A stretch of DNA of 64,000 nucleotides, taken from positions 1,418,161 through 1,482,160 of the forward strand of contig NZ_KN708638.1 of NCBI RefSeq assembly GCF_000805335.1. Reading direction: 5' to 3'. Positions 39,881-56,378 of this stretch are shown piece by piece. The number at the start of each line of letters is the position of its first letter. The first letter of the stretch is position 1. The translations under genes were made by a program, and so were the position numbers. Below the pieces are notes generated by a model, which did not search any database, was not told the DNA's origin, and was given only the letters and a program-made list of their open reading frames with translations. This DNA is from Streptomyces sp. CT34 (GTDB taxonomy: Bacteria > Actinomycetota > Actinomycetes > Streptomycetales > Streptomycetaceae).

Positions 39881-40713
39881 TTATCCGACCGCGGTCCGCA
39901 CTTCGTCGGCGAAACGGGCCGCCGCCGCACGCAGCGCAGCGGTGTCCGGGCCGTGCCGCAGCACCCCCCGGCTGACGCTCGGCACCACGTTGCGGACCGT
40001 GCCGCCGAAGACGGTGGGCAGGTCGGCGGGGGTGGCGCCCTGCGCCCCGATGCCGGGGGCCAGCAGCGGGCCGTTGATCGCCAGATCGAACGAGGAGAGA
40101 TCGCCGAGGGTGGCCCCGACGACCGCGCCGAAGGACCCCAGCGGCGCCTCCCCGGCGTTCTCCGCGGCGAGGTGGCCCAGCATCGTGGCGGCGACGCTGC
40201 GGCCGTCCTCGCGCACCGCCCGCTGGACCTCCGCGCCCTCCGGGTTCGAGGTGAGCCCGAGCACGAACAGCCCGGCGCCGCTCTCCCGCGCCAGCTCGAC
40301 GGCCGGCCGCAGCGAGCCGTAGCCCAGGTACGGGGAGACCGTCAGCGCGTCCGAGAACAGCGGCGAGTCCGGGCGCAGGTACGCCTCGGCGTACGCGCTC
40401 ATCGTGGAGCCGATGTCGCCGCGCTTGGCGTCCATGAGGATCAGCGCGCCGCGCTCGCGTGCCTCGTCGATCGCGGTCTCCAGTACGGCGATGCCGCGCG
40501 AGCCGAAGCGCTCGAAGAACGCGGACTGCGGCTTGAAGACCGCGACGTGCTCGCCCAGTGCCTCCACGACGGTGCGGGTGAAGCGGGCCAGGCCCGCGAC
40601 GTCGTCGTTCAGCCCCCAGTCGGCCAGCAGCGAGGCGTGCGGGTCGATACCGACGCAGAGCGGGCCGCGCTCGTCCATGACACGGCGGAGGCGGGCGCCG
40701 AAGGGTTCGGGAC

Positions 40714-40717
<4 letters not shown>
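39881..40717 (-). CDS. pyrF: Orotidine 5'-phosphate decarboxylase (type 2)
   Basis: Last step of UMP synthesis. A 278-residue enzyme of the type 2 subgroup, with the active-site [15 protein letters not shown] and [12 protein letters not shown]. The GTG at 40717 overlaps the pyrD stop by 4 bp (GTGA), so translation is coupled. It is the last gene of the pyr operon and is followed by a strong terminator. Confidence 0.96.
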
Positions 40718-41823
<1,106 letters not shown>

Positions 41824-41902
41824 GGTGGGGCGGGCCTTCCGCGGGTGGGGTCGGGTGGGCTCGTGAAGAGGGGGACACCGCCGTGGTGTCCCCCTCCCGG
41901 GC

Positions 41903-45206
<3,304 letters not shown>

Positions 45207-45214
<8 letters not shown>

Positions 45215-46349
45215 GCTGGCCCTCCATCAGGGATACGAAGCGGTCGAAGAGGTACGCGGCGTCGTGCGGACCCGCGGCGGCTTCGGGGTGGTACTGGACG
45301 CTGAAGGCCGGCCGGTCGAGGAGCCGGAGCCCCTCCACCACGTTGTCGTTGAGGCAGACGTGGGAGACCTCGGCGCGGCCGAAGGGGGTGTCGGAGACCT
45401 TGTCGAGCGGCGCGTCCACGGCGAACCCGTGGTTGTGCGCGGTCACCTCGACCTTGCCCGTTGTACGGTCCTGGACCGGCTGGTTGATGCCGCGGTGCCC
45501 GTACTTGAGCTTGTACGTGCCGAAGCCGAGCGCCCGGCCCAGGATCTGGTTGCCGAAGCAGATGCCGAACAGCGGGGTCCTGCGGGAGAGCACCTCGCGC
45601 ATCACGGAGACCGGGTGGTCGGCGGTGGCCGGGTCGCCGGGGCCGTTGGAGAAGAACACGCCGTCGGGGTCGACCGCGTAGACGTCCTCGGCGGTGGCGG
45701 TGGCCGGCAGGACGTGCACCTCGATGCCGCGCTCGGCCATCCGGTGCGGGGTCATGCCCTTGATGCCGAGGTCGACGGCGGCGACGGTGAACTTCTTCGC
45801 GCCGATGGCCGGGACGACGTACGGCTCCTTGGTGGCGACCTGCGCGGAGAGGTCCGCGCCCTTCATCTCGGGGGCCTGGCGCACCTCGGCGAGCATCGTG
45901 CCCTCGTCGGGCAGCGCGTTGCCGGAGAAGATGCCGACCCGCATCGCACCGCGCTCGCGCAGATGCCGGGTGAGCGCACGGGTGTCGATACCGCAGATGC
46001 CGACGACGCCCTGGTGGCGCAGCTCCTCGTGAAGGGAGCGCTTGGCGCGCCAGTTGGACGGCACCCGGGCGGGGTCGCGGACGACGTAGCCGGAGACCCA
46101 GATCCGCGCGGACTCGGGGTCCTCGTCGTTCACCCCGGTGTTGCCGACGTGCGGGGCGGTCATGACGACGACCTGGCGGTGGTACGAGGGGTCGGTCAGC
46201 GTCTCCTGGTAGCCGGTCATGCCGGTGGAGAACACCGCCTCGCCGAAGGTCTCCCCCACGGCCCCGTAGGCACGGCCGCGGAACGTGCGGCCGTCCTCCA
46301 GGACGAGTACGGCGGGGATTTTGGCGGTCCCCTTGGTGGAGGTCGTCAT
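45207..46349 (-). CDS. carA: Carbamoyl-phosphate synthase small subunit
   Basis: Glutamine amidotransferase subunit feeding ammonia to CarB. A 380-residue protein. The N-terminal domain starts [16 protein letters not shown]. The class I GATase domain has Cys in [16 protein letters not shown] and the His-Glu pair in [13 protein letters not shown]. The ATG at 46349 overlaps the stop of the upstream membrane gene (ATGA). The long frame upstream of it is antisense to real genes. Confidence 0.97.
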
Positions 46350-46930
46350 CGTGCGCCTTCCGTTTCGGTGTGCTCGGTGGTGTGTTCGCTGCTGAGCTGG
46401 TTGACGGCCTCGACCCAGGCCGGGTGCTCGCCGGCCCGGTCGGAGCGGAAGCCGGAGTCGATCCGCTTGCCGCCGTGCTCCCAGGTGACGACCAGCAGGC
46501 CGCCCTCGGGGAGGACCTTGCCGGCGATGCCCGCGTCGAGGCGGGCGCCGCGCAGGGCGGCGGCCGGCACGAAGAAGTCCTCGGCCCCCGGCCGTACGAC
46601 GTCCAGGCCCCGGTCGGTCAGCGTCAGCTCGGCGCGGCTGCGGGTGCCCAGGCCGCGCGCGACGATCCGGTCGAGCCACTGCCCGGCGGTGGTGGAGCCG
46701 TGGTACCGGCCGCTGAGGGTCAGCCGGGGCTCGCCCGCGTCGTCGGGGGCGGACAGCAGCTCGGGCAGGTCGCCCTGGAGGGTGCCGCGCCACTTCCAGC
46801 CCTGGCGCATCAGCCAGTAGACGAAGACGACGAGGACCAGGAGCCCGACGACCCAGCCGATCCGCGCGGCCCAGTCGGTGACCGGTGCGGAGTGCGGCGC
46901 TGCGGCCAGGTGGATGAGTGGAGGAGTCAC
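46346..46930 (-). CDS. Single-pass membrane protein of the pyr operon, unknown
   Basis: A 194-residue protein with one strong membrane span near residues 21-43 ([20 protein letters not shown]). A cytoplasmic domain follows with [22 protein letters not shown], then [19 protein letters not shown] and [18 protein letters not shown], a beta-rich PH-like arrangement. It is coupled to its neighbours by 4-bp overlaps on both sides (GTGA with pyrC, ATGA with carA). The same slot between pyrC and carA holds a membrane protein in mycobacteria (Rv1382), so the linkage is old. The function is unknown; a role linked to the membrane-bound PyrD or to pyrimidine supply is only a guess. Confidence 0.88.
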   Translation of the reverse strand: MTPPLIHLAAAPHSAPVTDWAARIGWVVGLLVLVVFVYWLMRQGWKWRGTLQGDLPELLSAPDDAGEPRLTLSGRYHGSTTAGQWLDRIVARGLGTRSRAELTLTDRGLDVVRPGAEDFFVPAAALRGARLDAGIAGKVLPEGGLLVVTWEHGGKRIDSGFRSDRAGEHPAWVEAVNQLSSEHTTEHTETEGAR

Positions 46931-48222
46931 GCCAGCTTCCCGTCGACGACCGTTGCGCGGCCCCGCAGGAAGGTGTGGGTGACGCGCCCCGGCAGCTCAC
47001 GGCCCTCGTAGGGGGTGTTGCGGCTGCGGGAGGCGAAGCCCGCGGGGTCCACCTCTCCACGGTAAGCGGAATCGACCAGCGTGAGGTTGGCCGGCTCGCC
47101 TGCCGAAATGGGGCGGCCGTGGCCGGCGGCGCGGCCGATCCGGGCCGGCGCGAAGGACATCCGGTCCGCGACGTCCGCCCAGGTGAGCAGGCCGGTTTCC
47201 ACCATCGTCCGCTGGACTACCGACAGCGCGGTCTCCAGGCCCACCATGCCCATGGCCGCCGCGGCCCACTCACAGTCCTTGTCCTCGTGGGGATGCGGGG
47301 CGTGGTCGGTGGCGACGATGTCGATGGTGCCGTCGGCGAGGGCCTCGCGCAGCGCCATGACGTCGCGCTCGGTGCGCAGCGGCGGGTTGACCTTGTAGAC
47401 GGGGTTGTAGGTGCGCACCATCTCGTCGGTGAGCAGCAGGTGGTGCGGGGTGACCTCGGCCGTCACGTCGATGCCGCGGGACTTGGCCCAGCGCACGATC
47501 TCGACACTGCCGGCGGTCGACAGGTGGCAGATGTGCACCCGGGACCCGACGTGCTCGGCGAGCAGCACATCACGGGCGATGATCGACTCCTCGGCGACCG
47601 CGGGCCAGCCGCCCAGCCCCAACTCGGCCGAGACGACGCCCTCGTTCATCTGGGCGCCCTCGGTCAGCCGCGGCTCCTGGGCGTGCTGCGCGACGACCCC
47701 GCCGAACGCCTTCACGTACTCCAGGGCGCGGCGCATGATCACGGCGTCGTGGACGCACTTGCCGTCGTCGGAGAAGACGGTGACGCCGGCCGCGGACTCG
47801 TGCATGGCGCCCAGCTCGGCGAGCTTCTGGCCCTCCAGGCCGACGGTGACGGCGCCGATGGGCTGCACGTCGCAGTAGCCGTGCTCCCGGCCGAGCCGGT
47901 AGACCTGCTCGACGACGCCGGCGGTGTCGGCGACCGGGAAGGTGTTGGCCATGGCGAACACGGCCGTGTAGCCGCCGGCGGCGGCGGCCCGCGTGCCGGT
48001 CAGCACGGTCTCGGAGTCCTCCCGACCGGGCTCGCGCAGATGGGTGTGCAGGTCGACGAGGCCCGGCAGCAGGATCTTGCCGGCGGCCTCGACGACCTCG
48101 GCGCCCTCGGCGCTGGAGAGGGTCAGATCGGTGCCGACCGCCGTGATGGTCCCGTCCGTGATCAGGACGTCCTGCGGTTCGCCGCCGAGCACCTTCGCAC
48201 CGCGGATCAGAATCTTGCCCAT
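46927..48222 (-). CDS. pyrC: Dihydroorotase
   Basis: Cyclises carbamoyl aspartate to dihydroorotate. A 431-residue type I dihydroorotase with the zinc motif [20 protein letters not shown], the [12 protein letters not shown] ligand and the ATDHAPH catalytic Asp. The ATG at 48222 is 5 bp after the pyrB stop. It is followed by the membrane gene with a 4-bp overlap. Confidence 0.97.
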   Translation of the reverse strand: MGKILIRGAKVLGGEPQDVLITDGTITAVGTDLTLSSAEGAEVVEAAGKILLPGLVDLHTHLREPGREDSETVLTGTRAAAAGGYTAVFAMANTFPVADTAGVVEQVYRLGREHGYCDVQPIGAVTVGLEGQKLAELGAMHESAAGVTVFSDDGKCVHDAVIMRRALEYVKAFGGVVAQHAQEPRLTEGAQMNEGVVSAELGLGGWPAVAEESIIARDVLLAEHVGSRVHICHLSTAGSVEIVRWAKSRGIDVTAEVTPHHLLLTDEMVRTYNPVYKVNPPLRTERDVMALREALADGTIDIVATDHAPHPHEDKDCEWAAAAMGMVGLETALSVVQRTMVETGLLTWADVADRMSFAPARIGRAAGHGRPISAGEPANLTLVDSAYRGEVDPAGFASRSRNTPYEGRELPGRVTHTFLRGRATVVDGKLA

Positions 48223-48227
48223 GTCTC

Positions 48228-49205
48228 TTACTTCTCCTCGGTACGGGGGTTCGTGACGGCGGGCTCGTTGCCGCCCAGGAGCAGGTACAGGACGGCCATG
48301 CGGATGGACACGCCGTTGGCCACCTGCTCGACGACCGTGCAGCGGTCGGAGTCGGCGACCTCGGCGGTGATCTCCATGCCGCGGACCATCGGGCCGGGGT
48401 GCATCACGATGGCGTTCCCGGGCATCCGCGCCATCCGGTCGCCGTCCAGGCCGTAGCGGCGCGCGTACTCGCGCTCGGTCGGGAAGAACGCGGCGTTCAT
48501 GCGCTCGCGCTGCACCCGCAGCATCATCACGGCGTCGGACTTCGGCAGCACGCTGTCGAGGTCGTAGGACACCTCGCACGGCCAGGTCTCGACGCCGACC
48601 GGGACGAGGGTCGGCGGTGCGACGAGGGTGACCTCGGCGCCGAGGGTGTGCAGCAGGTCGACGTTGGAGCGCGCGACGCGGCTGTGCAGCACGTCGCCGA
48701 CGATGGTGACGCGCCTGCCGCCGAGGTCCTGGCCGAGCCCGGCGTCCGGACCGATGAGTCGGCGGCGCATGGTGAAGGCGTCGAGCAGCGCCTGGGTGGG
48801 GTGCTGGTGGGTCCCGTCACCGGCGTTGATGACGGGGGCGTCGATCCAGCCGGAGTCGGCGAGCCGGTAGGGGGCGCCGGAGGCGCTGTGGCGGATGACC
48901 ACGGCGTCGACGCCCATCGCCTCCAGGGTCTGGGCGGTGTCCTTGAGGGACTCGCCCTTGGAGACGCTGGACCCCTTCGCGGCGAAGTTGATGACGTCCG
49001 CGGAGAGCCGCTTCTCGGCGGCCTCGAACGAGATCCGGGTCCGGGTCGAGTCCTCGAAGAAGAGGTTGCAGACCGTGCGTCCGCGCAGCGTGGGCAGTTT
49101 CTTGATCGGCCGGTCGGCGACCCGGGCCATTTCCTCGGCGGTGTCGAGGATCAGCACGGCGTCGTCCCGCGTGAGATCGGCGGCCGAGATGAGGTGGCGC
49201 TTCAT
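48228..49205 (-). CDS. pyrB: Aspartate carbamoyltransferase catalytic subunit
   Basis: Joins carbamoyl phosphate to aspartate. A 325-residue protein with the carbamoyl phosphate site [20 protein letters not shown], the lid [14 protein letters not shown] and [11 protein letters not shown]. No pyrI regulatory subunit is present, as usual in this group, so control is by PyrR and by CarB feedback. It starts 93 bp after pyrR. Confidence 0.98.
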   Translation of the reverse strand: MKRHLISAADLTRDDAVLILDTAEEMARVADRPIKKLPTLRGRTVCNLFFEDSTRTRISFEAAEKRLSADVINFAAKGSSVSKGESLKDTAQTLEAMGVDAVVIRHSASGAPYRLADSGWIDAPVINAGDGTHQHPTQALLDAFTMRRRLIGPDAGLGQDLGGRRVTIVGDVLHSRVARSNVDLLHTLGAEVTLVAPPTLVPVGVETWPCEVSYDLDSVLPKSDAVMMLRVQRERMNAAFFPTEREYARRYGLDGDRMARMPGNAIVMHPGPMVRGMEITAEVADSDRCTVVEQVANGVSIRMAVLYLLLGGNEPAVTNPRTEEK

Positions 49206-49298
49206 CCGGTTTTCTCCGGGAGTGAGGGAGGTGTACGGGAATGTCCGTTGAGCGGGCAGAGGTGCGGGCCCGGGGTCACCGGGTCCGTACGCGGTGCG

Positions 49299-49924
<626 letters not shown>

Positions 49925-50020
49925 ACTTTAAAGGACGTCGGAATTACGTGGTTCAGGCTATCAGGAGGCCCCTCAGGAGCGGTGCACCCCCCTGACGGGT
50001 GATGGTCTGCCTCATTCGGC

Positions 50021-50050
50021 TTGACGAAGTCAGATTACGCTGCGTAACCT
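50021..50050 (+). promoter_or_regulatory. bldD promoter with BldD box
   Basis: TTGACG (50021-50026) and TAACCT (50045-50050) form the promoter. TTACGCTGCGTAA (50035-50047) is a perfect palindrome matching the BldD consensus TNACNC(A/T)GNGTNA and overlaps the -10 box. It explains the known autorepression of bldD. Confidence 0.9.
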
Positions 50051-50111
50051 CACAGTGAGTTACCAGCCACGCGGCGGAGCCGCATGTCCATATAGCCGTC
50101 TGGGGAGCTTT

Positions 50112-50612
50112 ATGTCCAGCGAATACGCCAAACAGCTCGGGGCCAAGCTCCGCGCCATCCGTACCCAGCAGGGCCTCTCTCTCCACGGCGTCGAGGAGAA
50201 GTCCCAGGGCCGCTGGAAGGCCGTGGTGGTGGGGTCGTACGAGCGCGGCGACCGTGCCGTGACCGTGCAGCGCCTCGCCGAGCTGGCGGACTTCTACGGC
50301 GTCCCGGTGCAGGAACTGCTCCCGGGCACGACGCCCGGCGGCGCCGCCGAGCCGCCGCCGAAGCTGGTGCTGGACCTGGAGCGCCTGGCCCATGTCCCGC
50401 AGGAGAAGGCCGGTCCGCTCCAGCGTTATGCCGCCACCATCCAGAGCCAGCGCGGTGACTACAACGGCAAGGTCCTCTCGATCAGACAGGACGACCTGCG
50501 CACGCTCGCGGTGATCTACGACCAGTCGCCCTCGGTGCTGACCGAGCAGCTGATCAGCTGGGGTGTGCTGGACGCGGACGCGCGCCGCGCCGTGCAGCAC
50601 GAGGAGATCTGA
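50112..50612 (+). CDS. bldD: Developmental master regulator BldD
   Basis: A 166-residue regulator that represses sporulation genes during vegetative growth in streptomycetes. The N-terminal XRE-type HTH covers residues 5-70 (LGAKLRAIRTQQGLSLHGVE). The C-terminal domain binds tetrameric c-di-GMP; its signature RGD, eight residues, then RQDD is complete (RGDYNGKVLSIRQDD). GGGGAG precedes the ATG at 50112. It diverges from pyrR and ends at a hairpin terminator. Confidence 0.98.
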   Translation: MSSEYAKQLGAKLRAIRTQQGLSLHGVEEKSQGRWKAVVVGSYERGDRAVTVQRLAELADFYGVPVQELLPGTTPGGAAEPPPKLVLDLERLAHVPQEKAGPLQRYAATIQSQRGDYNGKVLSIRQDDLRTLAVIYDQSPSVLTEQLISWGVLDADARRAVQHEEI

Positions 50613-50647
50613 CCACCTCTCCCCCACACTTCACACGCAGAAACGTA

Positions 50648-50677
50648 CCGCCGCTCCGGGTTCTCCCGGGGCGGCGG
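50648..50677 (+). terminator. bldD terminator
   Basis: CCGCCGCTCCGGG (50648-50660) pairs with CCCGGGGCGGCGG (50665-50677), one G-U pair, loop TTCT, 36 bp after the bldD stop. Confidence 0.85.
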
Positions 50678-50738
50678 TCGTCGTCTGCGGCGTGGCCGGC
50701 GCGAGCGGTGCCGGACGGCGCCGGGCGGGCATGCGACG

Positions 50739-50769
50739 GGGCCCGGAGCGATGACTTCGCTCCGGGCCC
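50739..50769 (-). terminator. nusB terminator
   Basis: A 12-bp stem GGGCCCGGAGCG (50739-50750) / CGCTCCGGGCCC (50758-50769), loop ATGACTT, 22 bp after the nusB stop. Confidence 0.82.
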
Positions 50770-50790
50770 GTGGTGATGCTCAGCCGGCCG

Positions 50791-51225
50791 CTAGTGCGTC
50801 TCGCGCCGCAGGCCCGGCTTCAGCTCCTTGAGACGACCCAGCAGGCCGTTGACGAAGGCCGGGGAGTCGTCCGTGGAGAACTCCCTGGCGAGTTGCACGG
50901 CCTCGTCGATCGCCACCGCGTCCGGTGTGCCGTCCACCCAGAGCAGTTCGTAGGCGCCGAGCCGCAGGATCGAGCGGTCGGCCGCCGGCATCCGGTCCAG
51001 GTCCCAGTCGACGGCGTAGGTGGAGATCAGCTCGTCGATGCGTGCGACATGCTCGGCGTAGCCCTCGACCAGCTCCAGGGTGTACTCGTTCACCGGCGGC
51101 TGCCGAGGGTCGGTCCGGGCGTGACGCATCCAGTCCGCGAGCACGGACTGCACATCGGCACCGCGCTGGTCGGCCTCGAAGAGGATCTGGAAGGCGCGCT
51201 TGCGGGCCTTGGTGCGGGCAGCCAC
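50791..51225 (-). CDS. nusB: Transcription antitermination factor NusB
   Basis: A 144-residue helical RNA-binding protein that joins NusE (S10) on boxA to prevent termination in rRNA operons. It starts AARTKARKRAFQILFEADQR, and the conserved RSILRLGAYELLW and AIDEAVQLAREFSTDDSPAF are present. The GTG at 51225 lies 2 bp after the efp stop, so it is cotranscribed and probably coupled with efp. Confidence 0.97.
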   Translation of the reverse strand: MAARTKARKRAFQILFEADQRGADVQSVLADWMRHARTDPRQPPVNEYTLELVEGYAEHVARIDELISTYAVDWDLDRMPAADRSILRLGAYELLWVDGTPDAVAIDEAVQLAREFSTDDSPAFVNGLLGRLKELKPGLRRETH

Positions 51226-51227
51226 GG

Positions 51228-51794
51228 TTAGCTGTTCACCCGGCCGAGGTAGTCGCCGGTACGGGTGTCGACCTTGATCTTCTCACCGGTGGTGATGAAG
51301 AGCGGGACCTGGATCTCGTAGCCGGTCTCCAGCGTGGCGGGCTTGGTGCCGCCGGTGGAGCGGTCGCCCTGGACGCCCGGCTCGGTCTCCTGGATGGTCA
51401 GCTCGACCGCGGCCGGCAGCTCGACGTAGAGCACCTGGCCCTCGTTCTGCGCGACGACGGCCTCGAAGCCCTCGAGCAGGAAGTTGGCGGCGTCGCCGAC
51501 GGTCTTGCGCTCGACGTGCAGCTGGTCGTAGGTGTCCATGTCCATGAAGACGAAGTAGTCGCCGTCCATGTACGAGAACTGCATCCCGCGCTTGTCGACG
51601 TTGGCCGTCTCCACCTTCACACCGGCGTTGAAGGTCTTGTCCACCACCTTGCCGGAGAGCACGTTCTTCAGCTTGGTGCGGACGAAGGCCGGGCCCTTAC
51701 CGGGCTTGACGTGCTGGAACTCGACGACGGACCAGAGCTGGCCGCCTTCGAGCTTGAGCACCATGCCGTTCTTGAGGTCGTTCGTGGAAGCCAC
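51228..51794 (-). CDS. efp: Translation elongation factor P
   Basis: A 188-residue factor that rescues ribosomes stalled at polyproline. Three OB-like domains are expected. The tip loop reads [13 protein letters not shown]33 lies in the palindromic PGKGP described for actinobacterial EF-P, whose lysine is unmodified. No EpmA or EpmB modification genes are nearby, consistent with this. The order pepQ-efp-nusB is conserved. Confidence 0.97.
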   Translation of the reverse strand: MASTNDLKNGMVLKLEGGQLWSVVEFQHVKPGKGPAFVRTKLKNVLSGKVVDKTFNAGVKVETANVDKRGMQFSYMDGDYFVFMDMDTYDQLHVERKTVGDAANFLLEGFEAVVAQNEGQVLYVELPAAVELTIQETEPGVQGDRSTGGTKPATLETGYEIQVPLFITTGEKIKVDTRTGDYLGRVNS

Positions 51795-51860
51795 GGTTGC
51801 GGAATCTCCTGGACTACAGGTGGTGGAAACCTCGAAGCCGCGCGCCGTGAGCCCGCGGGC

Positions 51861-52967
51861 TCACAGGGCGAGCAGCTCTTTGGTCGTGATCGTGAGTAGC
51901 TCGGGTCCGCCGTCCGCCTCGGGGCGGACGACGAGGGTGTCGTCGATCCGGACACCCCCACGGCCCGGGATGTGAACCCCCGGCTCGACGGTGACCGGCA
52001 CGCAAGCGTCCAGTTTACCCATGGCGGCAGGTGACAACTGAGGGTCCTCATCGATTTCGAGTCCGACACCGTGCCCGGTCCACGGTCCGACCCCCTCGCC
52101 GTGCCCGGCCGTCTCCAGCAGATGACGGGTCACCCGGTCCACCTCGCGGCACTCCACACCCGGTGCCAGCGCCTCCCGGCCGGCCTTCTGGGCCGCGAAG
52201 ACCAGATCGTACAGCTCGATCTGCCAGTCCGCCGGGGTGGTGCCGATGACGAAGGTGCGGCCGATCTCGCAGCGGTAGCCGCGGTAGTTCGCACCCAGGC
52301 CGACGGTCAGGAAGTCGCCCTCCTCCACCCTGCGGTCGGTGGGCAGGTGCAGGGCGCGGCCGGAGTTCGGTCCGGTCGCGACGGACGTCGGGAAGGCCGG
52401 GCCGTCGGCGCCGTGGTCGACCAGGCGCCGTTCCAGTTCGAGCGCGAGATGCCGCTCGGTCCGGCCGACCAGGATCGACTCCAGGAGTTCGCCCAGGGCC
52501 TGGTCGCTGATCTCCGCGGCGATCCGCAGACAGGCGATCTCGTCGTCGTCCTTGACCAGCCGCTGCGCCTCGACGGCGCAGGCCAGATCGGTCAGCCGCA
52601 TCTGCGGGGCGACCTGGGCGAGCGCCCGGTGGCGGGTGACGGTGAGGTGGTGCTCCTCGACGGCGAGGGTGCGGACGCCCTGTTTGGCGGCCAGGTCGGC
52701 GGCGGCCACGACGGGATCGCCACCGCGGCTGGGCAGTACGGAGATCCGCACGTCGTCGGCGGGGCGCCCTTCGGAGGGGTCGCCGCTCAGCGGTCTGCCG
52801 CAGAGCAGTACGTCATCGCCGGGACCCAGCAGCAGCGCCGCGCCGGGCGGCGTGCAGCCGGTGAGGTAGCGGACGTTCGCGGGGCGCGAGATCAGGGCGG
52901 CACAGCTTCCGGTTGCGGCGCAGCGGTCGCGCAGCCGCGTGCGTCGAACCGCGTACAACTCGGACAT
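51861..52967 (-). CDS. pepQ: M24 family aminopeptidase P-like protein with altered metal site
   Basis: A 368-residue pita-bread-fold protein. The N-terminal creatinase-like domain ends near residue 130. In the catalytic domain GHGVGLEI (H299) and VTVEPG (E328) are kept. The first metal Asp is Gly at 223 (TVGLGANYRGY, where active enzymes have DFGA..GY), the second Asp is Glu at 234, and the last Glu is Asp at 342. It is annotated as Xaa-Pro dipeptidase by position upstream of efp, but activity is doubtful. The start at 52967 has only a weak ribosome site. Confidence 0.85.
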   Translation of the reverse strand: MSELYAVRRTRLRDRCAATGSCAALISRPANVRYLTGCTPPGAALLLGPGDDVLLCGRPLSGDPSEGRPADDVRISVLPSRGGDPVVAAADLAAKQGVRTLAVEEHHLTVTRHRALAQVAPQMRLTDLACAVEAQRLVKDDDEIACLRIAAEISDQALGELLESILVGRTERHLALELERRLVDHGADGPAFPTSVATGPNSGRALHLPTDRRVEEGDFLTVGLGANYRGYRCEIGRTFVIGTTPADWQIELYDLVFAAQKAGREALAPGVECREVDRVTRHLLETAGHGEGVGPWTGHGVGLEIDEDPQLSPAAMGKLDACVPVTVEPGVHIPGRGGVRIDDTLVVRPEADGGPELLTITTKELLAL

Positions 52968-53041
52968 ATCGCCAGCCTACGACCGCACTCCCGAGGCGGC
53001 CGTTCGAGACGGCCGCCCGGGGGACCGGCCGCGGGCGCGGT

Positions 53042-53923
53042 CTACCAGCTGGGCGGGCTGGCGATGCTGCGGGCCACGACGTCGTCGAGCATCCCGGCGG
53101 TGGTGGCGACGTCGTGCTGGGAGTTGTCGATGATCGGCAGTCCGGAGCCGTACCAGCCGGCCATCCGGCCGTGGATTCGGGCCACCTCCTCGTCGGAGAG
53201 ACGGCGGTTGCCGGTGCGCCGGGCGTTGCGTTCCAGGACGATCTCCAGCCCCGGGAGCAGCACGATCGGCAGCAGACCGGGGCCCACATGGCGCTTCCAG
53301 CCGCCGAGGCCGACGACCGGGCGGTCCGGGAAGACCGCGTCGTCGAGGATGCAGGAGATGCCGTTGGCAAGGAAGTTGCGGGCCGCGAAGCCGCAGGTGC
53401 GGCGGGCGAGGCGGTACTGCGCCTCGGAGTTGTCGTTCCAGCCGGACTGCGGATCGGCGAAACCGGACCGGACCCATTCGCGGACGTCGTCCAGGCTGAT
53501 GTGCGCGGTCGGCACCCGCCGGGTGTCGGCCCAGTGGCGGGCCACGCTGGTCTTGCCGGCGCCGGCCGGGCCGATCAGCAGCACCGCGACGGCGGCGTGC
53601 GCGGCGTCCGGTGCGGCGGTGTCGGCGGGCGGGCTGGGCAGCGGGACCGGGGCGCCCGGGGGCAGCTGGACATGGCCGGTGATGTCGGTGCTGTGCTGGG
53701 TGGGCGGGGCCTGGTGCGGTGCGGGGGCAGGCCAGCCCGGCCCGGGGGCGCCGTGCGCGGGCGATGCGGGGGCCGGCGGGGCGGCGGGCGGCGGGCCCGC
53801 GGGGGCGGGCGGCGAGCCGGGCGGGAGGGGCTGCCCGTGGTGGGGCGTCCAGCTCATGGCGGCCCCGGGGGTGTGAAGCGGCCCGCGGGGCGGCGGCAGC
53901 GGAGCCCCCACTGCGTACTGCAT
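53042..53923 (-). CDS. P-loop ATP-binding protein with proline-rich N-terminus
   Basis: A 293-residue protein. Residues 1-110 are proline/alanine-rich and disordered. From 112 it is a P-loop NTPase with Walker A GPAGAGKT at 118-125, then HISLDDVREWVRSGFADPQS and ILDDAVFPD as a possible Walker B. The later NARRTGNRRLSDEEVARIH resembles the lid of small kinases, so a nucleoside, sugar or polynucleotide kinase-like role is possible. The substrate is unknown. The ATG at 53923 has GGAG ten bases upstream; residue 23 is an alternative start. It lies 74 bp before pepQ. Confidence 0.82.
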   Translation of the reverse strand: MQYAVGAPLPPPRGPLHTPGAAMSWTPHHGQPLPPGSPPAPAGPPPAAPPAPASPAHGAPGPGWPAPAPHQAPPTQHSTDITGHVQLPPGAPVPLPSPPADTAAPDAAHAAVAVLLIGPAGAGKTSVARHWADTRRVPTAHISLDDVREWVRSGFADPQSGWNDNSEAQYRLARRTCGFAARNFLANGISCILDDAVFPDRPVVGLGGWKRHVGPGLLPIVLLPGLEIVLERNARRTGNRRLSDEEVARIHGRMAGWYGSGLPIIDNSQHDVATTAGMLDDVVARSIASPPSW

Positions 53924-54158
53924 CCGGTGGCTCTCCGTCTCGTGCGGTCGACGTGGTGCGGTGCGCGGCGCCGGGCGTGGCTGCCCGGTGCGCCGTGCGG
54001 TAACCGACCGGCCCGGAAGGGCCGTTGGTGCCCCACCGCTGGTGGTGGGTGGTGCTGCTGTGAACCGTACCTTCCCGGCGGCTGCCCGGAAGGGTCCCTA
54101 CCCCCGGCGTCCGTCGAATGAACGGCCGAGGGCAGGGTGGATGACCGAAGCGGGCGTG

Positions 54159-54599
54159 TCAGCCGGAGAGTTCCTCGGCCAGCGCGCGGAGCGCGAGCCG
54201 GTACGAACCGATACCGAAACCCGCGACGGTGCCGCTGGCGACCGCCGCGATGACCGAATTGTGGCGGAATTCCTCGCGGGCGTACGGGTTCGAGATGTGC
54301 ACCTCGATGAGCGGGGCGGTGCGCTGGGCGGCGGCGTCCCGCATCGCGTACGAATAGTGCGTGAAGGCACCGGGGTTGATGATGACCGGAATCGATCCGT
54401 CGGCGGCCTCGTGCAGCCAACGGACCATCTCGCCCTCGTCGTTGGTCTCCCGCACCTCGGCCTCGAAACCCAGCTCCGCGCCGAGCCGGGCGCACTCGGC
54501 GACCAGTCCGGCGTAGGAGGTGGCGCCGTAGACATCGGGCTCGCGGGAGCCCAGCCGGCCGAGGTTGGGGCCGTTGAGGACCAGTACCGGGCGCGTCAC
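54159..54599 (-). CDS. aroQ: 3-dehydroquinate dehydratase, type II
   Basis: Third step of the shikimate pathway. A 146-residue dodecamer-forming enzyme with [19 protein letters not shown] (catalytic Tyr loop), [16 protein letters not shown] and [17 protein letters not shown] (catalytic His). The GTG at 54599 is preceded by GAAGGAG. It follows aroB after a 136-bp repeat-bearing gap. Confidence 0.95.
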   Translation of the reverse strand: MTRPVLVLNGPNLGRLGSREPDVYGATSYAGLVAECARLGAELGFEAEVRETNDEGEMVRWLHEAADGSIPVIINPGAFTHYSYAMRDAAAQRTAPLIEVHISNPYAREEFRHNSVIAAVASGTVAGFGIGSYRLALRALAEELSG

Positions 54600-54735
54600 G
54601 CTGTGCTCCTTCCGTTCTCCCCCAGGCTCCGCCCGGTGGTACCCCCGTCTCCGCCCGCGTTGTTCGCCTCTCCGCCCGCGCGGCGCAGCGGTGCGGCCGT
54701 CGTCCTCCGCGGCACGGTGGCCGCGCGTCCGTCGC

Positions 54736-54738
<3 letters not shown>
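54600..54738. repeat. Dispersed intra-operon repeat, copy B, between aroB and aroQ
   Basis: On the minus strand it starts at the aroB stop with TGAGCGACGGACGCGCGG and is close to copy A at 3105-3176 for about 70 bp (54669-54738). It then continues with a GGCGGAGACGGGGGTACC...GCCTGGGGGAG segment up to the aroQ ribosome site. It may be a mobile or recombination-prone short repeat. Confidence 0.75.

Positions 54739-56374
<1,636 letters not shown>

Positions 56375-56378
<4 letters not shown>

Noticed and set aside
53924..54158. Hairpin-like CCCACC/GGTGGG sequences between aroQ and the P-loop gene as a terminator
   Set aside because: The stems are short and ambiguous with several alternative pairings and no T-run, so no single structure can be supported.
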